Shown here piece by piece: positions 6,445 to 6,967 of a DNA stretch of 6,967 nt (the stretch's first letter is position 1; each line of letters opens with the position of its first letter). A model generated the notes under the pieces. The model had not been told where the DNA came from, made no database searches, and saw only the letters and a list, made by a program, of their open reading frames with translations. The stretch comes from Desulfobacteraceae bacterium (GTDB taxonomy: Bacteria > Desulfobacterota > Desulfobacteria > Desulfobacterales > UBA11574), in assembly GCA_029857875.1 (NCBI GenBank), contig JAOUGB010000122.1, positions 1 through 6,967 on the forward strand, in the 5' to 3' direction. The translations under genes and the position numbers were made by a program.

Positions 6445-6463
6445 ACCATCTTTAATTTATGGT
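6445..6463. promoter_or_regulatory. Candidate operator between promoter and XRE start
   Basis: Inverted repeat ACCAT-N9-ATGGT. It lies between the predicted transcription start and the ATG, where a repressor would block elongation or initiation. The arms are short, so this is only suggestive. Confidence 0.3.
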
Positions 6464-6478
6464 ACAATTTTTAATTAT

Positions 6479-6507
6479 ATCATAAACTTGTATTTTATTA
6501 ATGTCAA
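6479..6507 (-). promoter_or_regulatory. Sigma-70 promoter of the XRE gene
   Basis: Minus strand: consensus -35 TTGACA (6502-6507), exact 17-nt spacer, -10 TATGAT (6479-6484). An overlapping TATAAT is at 6474-6479. Transcription should start near 6471, about 42 nt before the ATG at 6429. Confidence 0.7.
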
Positions 6508-6509
6508 GA

Positions 6510-6538
6510 AGAATTATATATAATTTATATATAATTCT
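6510..6538. repeat. 29-bp AT-rich perfect palindrome upstream of the XRE promoter
   Basis: Arms AGAATTATATATAA (6510-6523) and TTATATATAATTCT (6525-6538) are perfectly complementary around one central T. It begins 2 nt upstream of the -35 box. It could be an operator, an UP-element-like site or a cruciform-prone sequence; the AT-rich composition makes chance symmetry more likely than for mixed sequence. Confidence 0.6.
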
Positions 6539-6625
6539 ATTGAATTAGAATATATTGTATTTCATTAAAACAAGTTACTATATATTGTGCCCTAAAAATT
6601 TATTATATTCTTAAAAATCGGATTG

Positions 6626-6648
6626 CTTAAATAAAACTTTTGTTTAAG
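6626..6648. repeat. 23-bp near-perfect palindrome
   Basis: Arms CTTAAATAAAA and TTTTGTTTAAG flank a central C, with one T/G mismatch. No gene lies beside it. Function unknown. Confidence 0.45.
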
Positions 6649-6655
6649 TCACTCT

Positions 6656-6675
6656 GTCAGGGATTTAATCCCGAC
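6656..6675. repeat. Short stem-loop with GGGAT/ATCCC arms
   Basis: GTC-A-GGGAT-TTA-ATCCC-GAC forms 8 bp with a single bulged A and a 3-nt loop. No T-run follows, so it is not a classical terminator. It lies 8 nt after the palindrome at 6626-6648. Confidence 0.4.
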
Positions 6676-6683
6676 GTTCCTTT

Positions 6684-6734
6684 GATGACAGGCTTGGGTC
6701 AAAATTGTTATCGCAAGATTTATTGGATGACAGG
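6684..6734. repeat. Direct repeat GATGACAGG
   Basis: The 9-mer GATGACAGG occurs at 6684-6692 and 6726-6734, 42 nt apart (four helical turns). It is too short to assign a function. Confidence 0.3.
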
Positions 6735-6829
6735 TTTTCAGTATTCAGGTGCGAAATTTGAGTAATGTAGAAATTCCGAGATGATTCGTTTCTGCACAAC
6801 GTTGACTCGGTTTAGGGTTTGGTGATATG

Positions 6830-6967
6830 GGTAAATCTAAGGTTGGTTTTTTCGACATCCAAACGAATACAAATGATTCAAGTTTTTAATCAGGATGTCG
6901 ATAAATTGATAAGATAAATCATTGATCTGCTTTCGGGCAAACCCAAGCACGGAAAAACATCAAAGGT
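6830..6967 (+). pseudogene. Possible decayed or frameshifted reading frame at the right edge
   Basis: From an ATG at 6827 a frame reads MGKSKVGFFDIQTNT and stops within a run of five T. Removing one T would join it to NQDVDKLIR, a TAA, then IIDLLSGKPKHGKTSK, which is open to the window edge. The last segment looks protein-like but matches no family I recognise. Two lesions would be needed, so this may be a pseudogene, a sequencing artefact, or simply noncoding DNA. Confidence 0.2.

Larger units (their letters stand above)
6540..6826. other. Intergenic DNA without a recognised gene
   Basis: AT-rich DNA upstream of the XRE promoter. Apart from the palindromes and direct repeat listed separately, I see no coding frame, RNA gene or insertion-sequence end here. 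Confidence 0.5.

Noticed and set aside
6248..6445. 65-codon plus-strand frame opposite the XRE gene
   Set aside because: It mirrors the helix-turn-helix gene on the minus strand, which has recognisable motifs and a good promoter.
6510..6675. CRISPR array or replication origin
   Set aside because: The palindromes differ from each other and are not regularly spaced, and no iteron-like repeats are present.

Overview
The window looks like chromosomal DNA from a strictly anaerobic bacterium, most likely a sulfate-reducing or syntrophic member of the former Deltaproteobacteria (Desulfobacterota). This is an inference. It rests on several iron-sulfur flavoproteins of the HdrA and NuoEF families, an apparent in-frame UGA selenocysteine codon in an HdrA-type protein, and moderate base composition with AT-rich intergenic DNA.

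Positions 1-4994 (minus strand) hold a compact operon. In transcription order it encodes: (1) a 134-residue HdrA-type FAD/Fe-S protein read through a UGA codon (4994-4590); (2) a NuoE-like [2Fe-2S] subunit (4544-4047); (3) a NuoF-like NADH/FMN subunit with an extra C-terminal ferredoxin domain (4028-2124); (4) a very large fusion protein that starts like NuoG, continues with the C-terminal part of an HdrA, and then begins a second HdrA that runs off the left edge (2096 to beyond 1). Three of the four genes have a clear Shine-Dalgarno sequence; that of gene 4 is weaker. The spacers are 18-45 nt, so the products are probably made together. The likely complex passes electrons between NADH (NuoEF-like module) and an HdrA flavin module, as in flavin-based electron bifurcation or confurcation. 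The terminal partner lies outside the window or is unlinked. The main novelty is that the first HdrA appears split: its N-terminal, selenocysteine-containing half is gene 1, and the matching C-terminal half is fused behind a NuoG-like domain in gene 4.

Positions 4995-5345 are a divergent intergenic region with a probable promoter for the operon. Positions 5346-5993 (plus strand) encode a single-pass membrane protein with a coiled coil and a C-terminal LysM domain. Positions 5994-6231 lie between two convergent genes and carry two terminator-like hairpins.

Positions 6232-6429 (minus strand) encode a 65-residue XRE-family DNA-binding protein with a good sigma-70 promoter and a 29-bp palindrome just upstream of it. 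Positions 6540-6967 contain no convincing intact gene. They hold several palindromes and, at the right edge, a possible decayed reading frame.
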